The notes beneath the pieces were generated by a model. The model ran no database searches and was not told where the DNA came from. It worked only from the letters and a program-made list of their open reading frames with translations. The position numbers and the translations under genes are program-made. This document shows positions 63,999 to 64,000 of a stretch of 64,000 nt of DNA, in pieces. Each line of letters begins with the position of its first letter. Positions within the stretch are counted from its first letter, which is position 1. Source of the stretch: Deltaproteobacteria bacterium (lineage in GTDB: Bacteria > Myxococcota_C > UBA6777); contig SBHC01000065.1 in NCBI GenBank assembly GCA_006226375.1, forward strand, positions 94,743-158,742, in the 5' to 3' direction.

Positions 63999-64000
63999 GC

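Noticed and set aside
1..64000. CRISPR arrays, tRNA or rRNA genes, insertion sequences
   Set aside because: Looked for regular spacer-repeat arrays, T-loop signatures and transposase motifs by eye and found none; a tRNA scan would be needed to exclude them fully.

Overview
The window looks like chromosome of a large-genome, Gram-negative, signalling-rich bacterium of the myxobacterial/deltaproteobacterial kind (Myxococcota or a relative). This is inferred from gene content, not from a marker gene. The supporting features are Ser/Thr protein kinases, an FHA-linked sigma-54 activator, hybrid histidine kinases, many lipoproteins with acidic or Pro/Glu/Gly-rich linkers, Cys-rich surface proteins and an outer-membrane barrel. 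Base composition looks moderate, roughly half G+C by eye, with one A+T-richer patch near 52.3-53.3 kb. I saw no rRNA, tRNA, CRISPR array, transposase or phage structural gene.

Layout. 0-2.8 kb: carA and the start of carB (minus strand), of the Bacteroidota/eukaryote-like sequence type, behind a good sigma-70 promoter. 2.9-7.9 kb: a biopterin-dependent aromatic amino acid hydroxylase and two convergent Ser/Thr kinases that share an N-terminal four-Cys zinc ribbon. 8.3-10.1 kb: a Pro/Glu/Gly-repeat lipoprotein and a periplasmic/membrane protein with a paralogue at 45.5 kb. 10.4-24.8 kb (plus strand): acyl-CoA ligase, outer-membrane barrel plus giant metzincin lipoprotein, M28 peptidase lipoprotein, a two-component system with a lipoprotein, a beta-lactamase-fold lipoprotein and a basic Cys-rich repeat lipoprotein. 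25-28 kb (minus): an overlapping HD hydrolase / sigma-like HTH / nucleotidyltransferase set and threonine aldolase. 28-33.3 kb (minus): a 1160-residue protein with eight annexin repeats, then a lytic transglycosylase with an EF-hand loop, with an orphan plus-strand terminator between them. 33.5-37.4 kb: RND pump and WYL regulator. 37.5-50.6 kb: metabolic and signalling genes (dienoyl-CoA reductase-like SDR, rhodanese, GST, hybrid kinase, exonuclease III, HEAT-repeat proteins, EamA-like transporter). 51-54.3 kb: sparse, A+T-richer, with a zinc-ribbon membrane protein and a small secreted protein. 54.7-61.5 kb: FHA/sigma-54 activator and a 1760-residue pseudokinase-AAA-GAF-kinase protein in one operon. 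62-63.8 kb: a Cys-rich stalk with a ricin-type lectin.

How it fits together. Three likely sigma-54 (-24/-12) promoters precede genes for secreted or surface proteins (46.9, 53.7 and 63.9 kb). A palindrome family with core TTCGATC lies upstream of two of them and upstream of the giant kinase gene. With the FHA/sigma-54 activator encoded next door, this suggests a local regulon controlling surface proteins. That link is inference. The annexin protein, with the Ca-binding muramidase encoded beside it, is the most unusual protein content.
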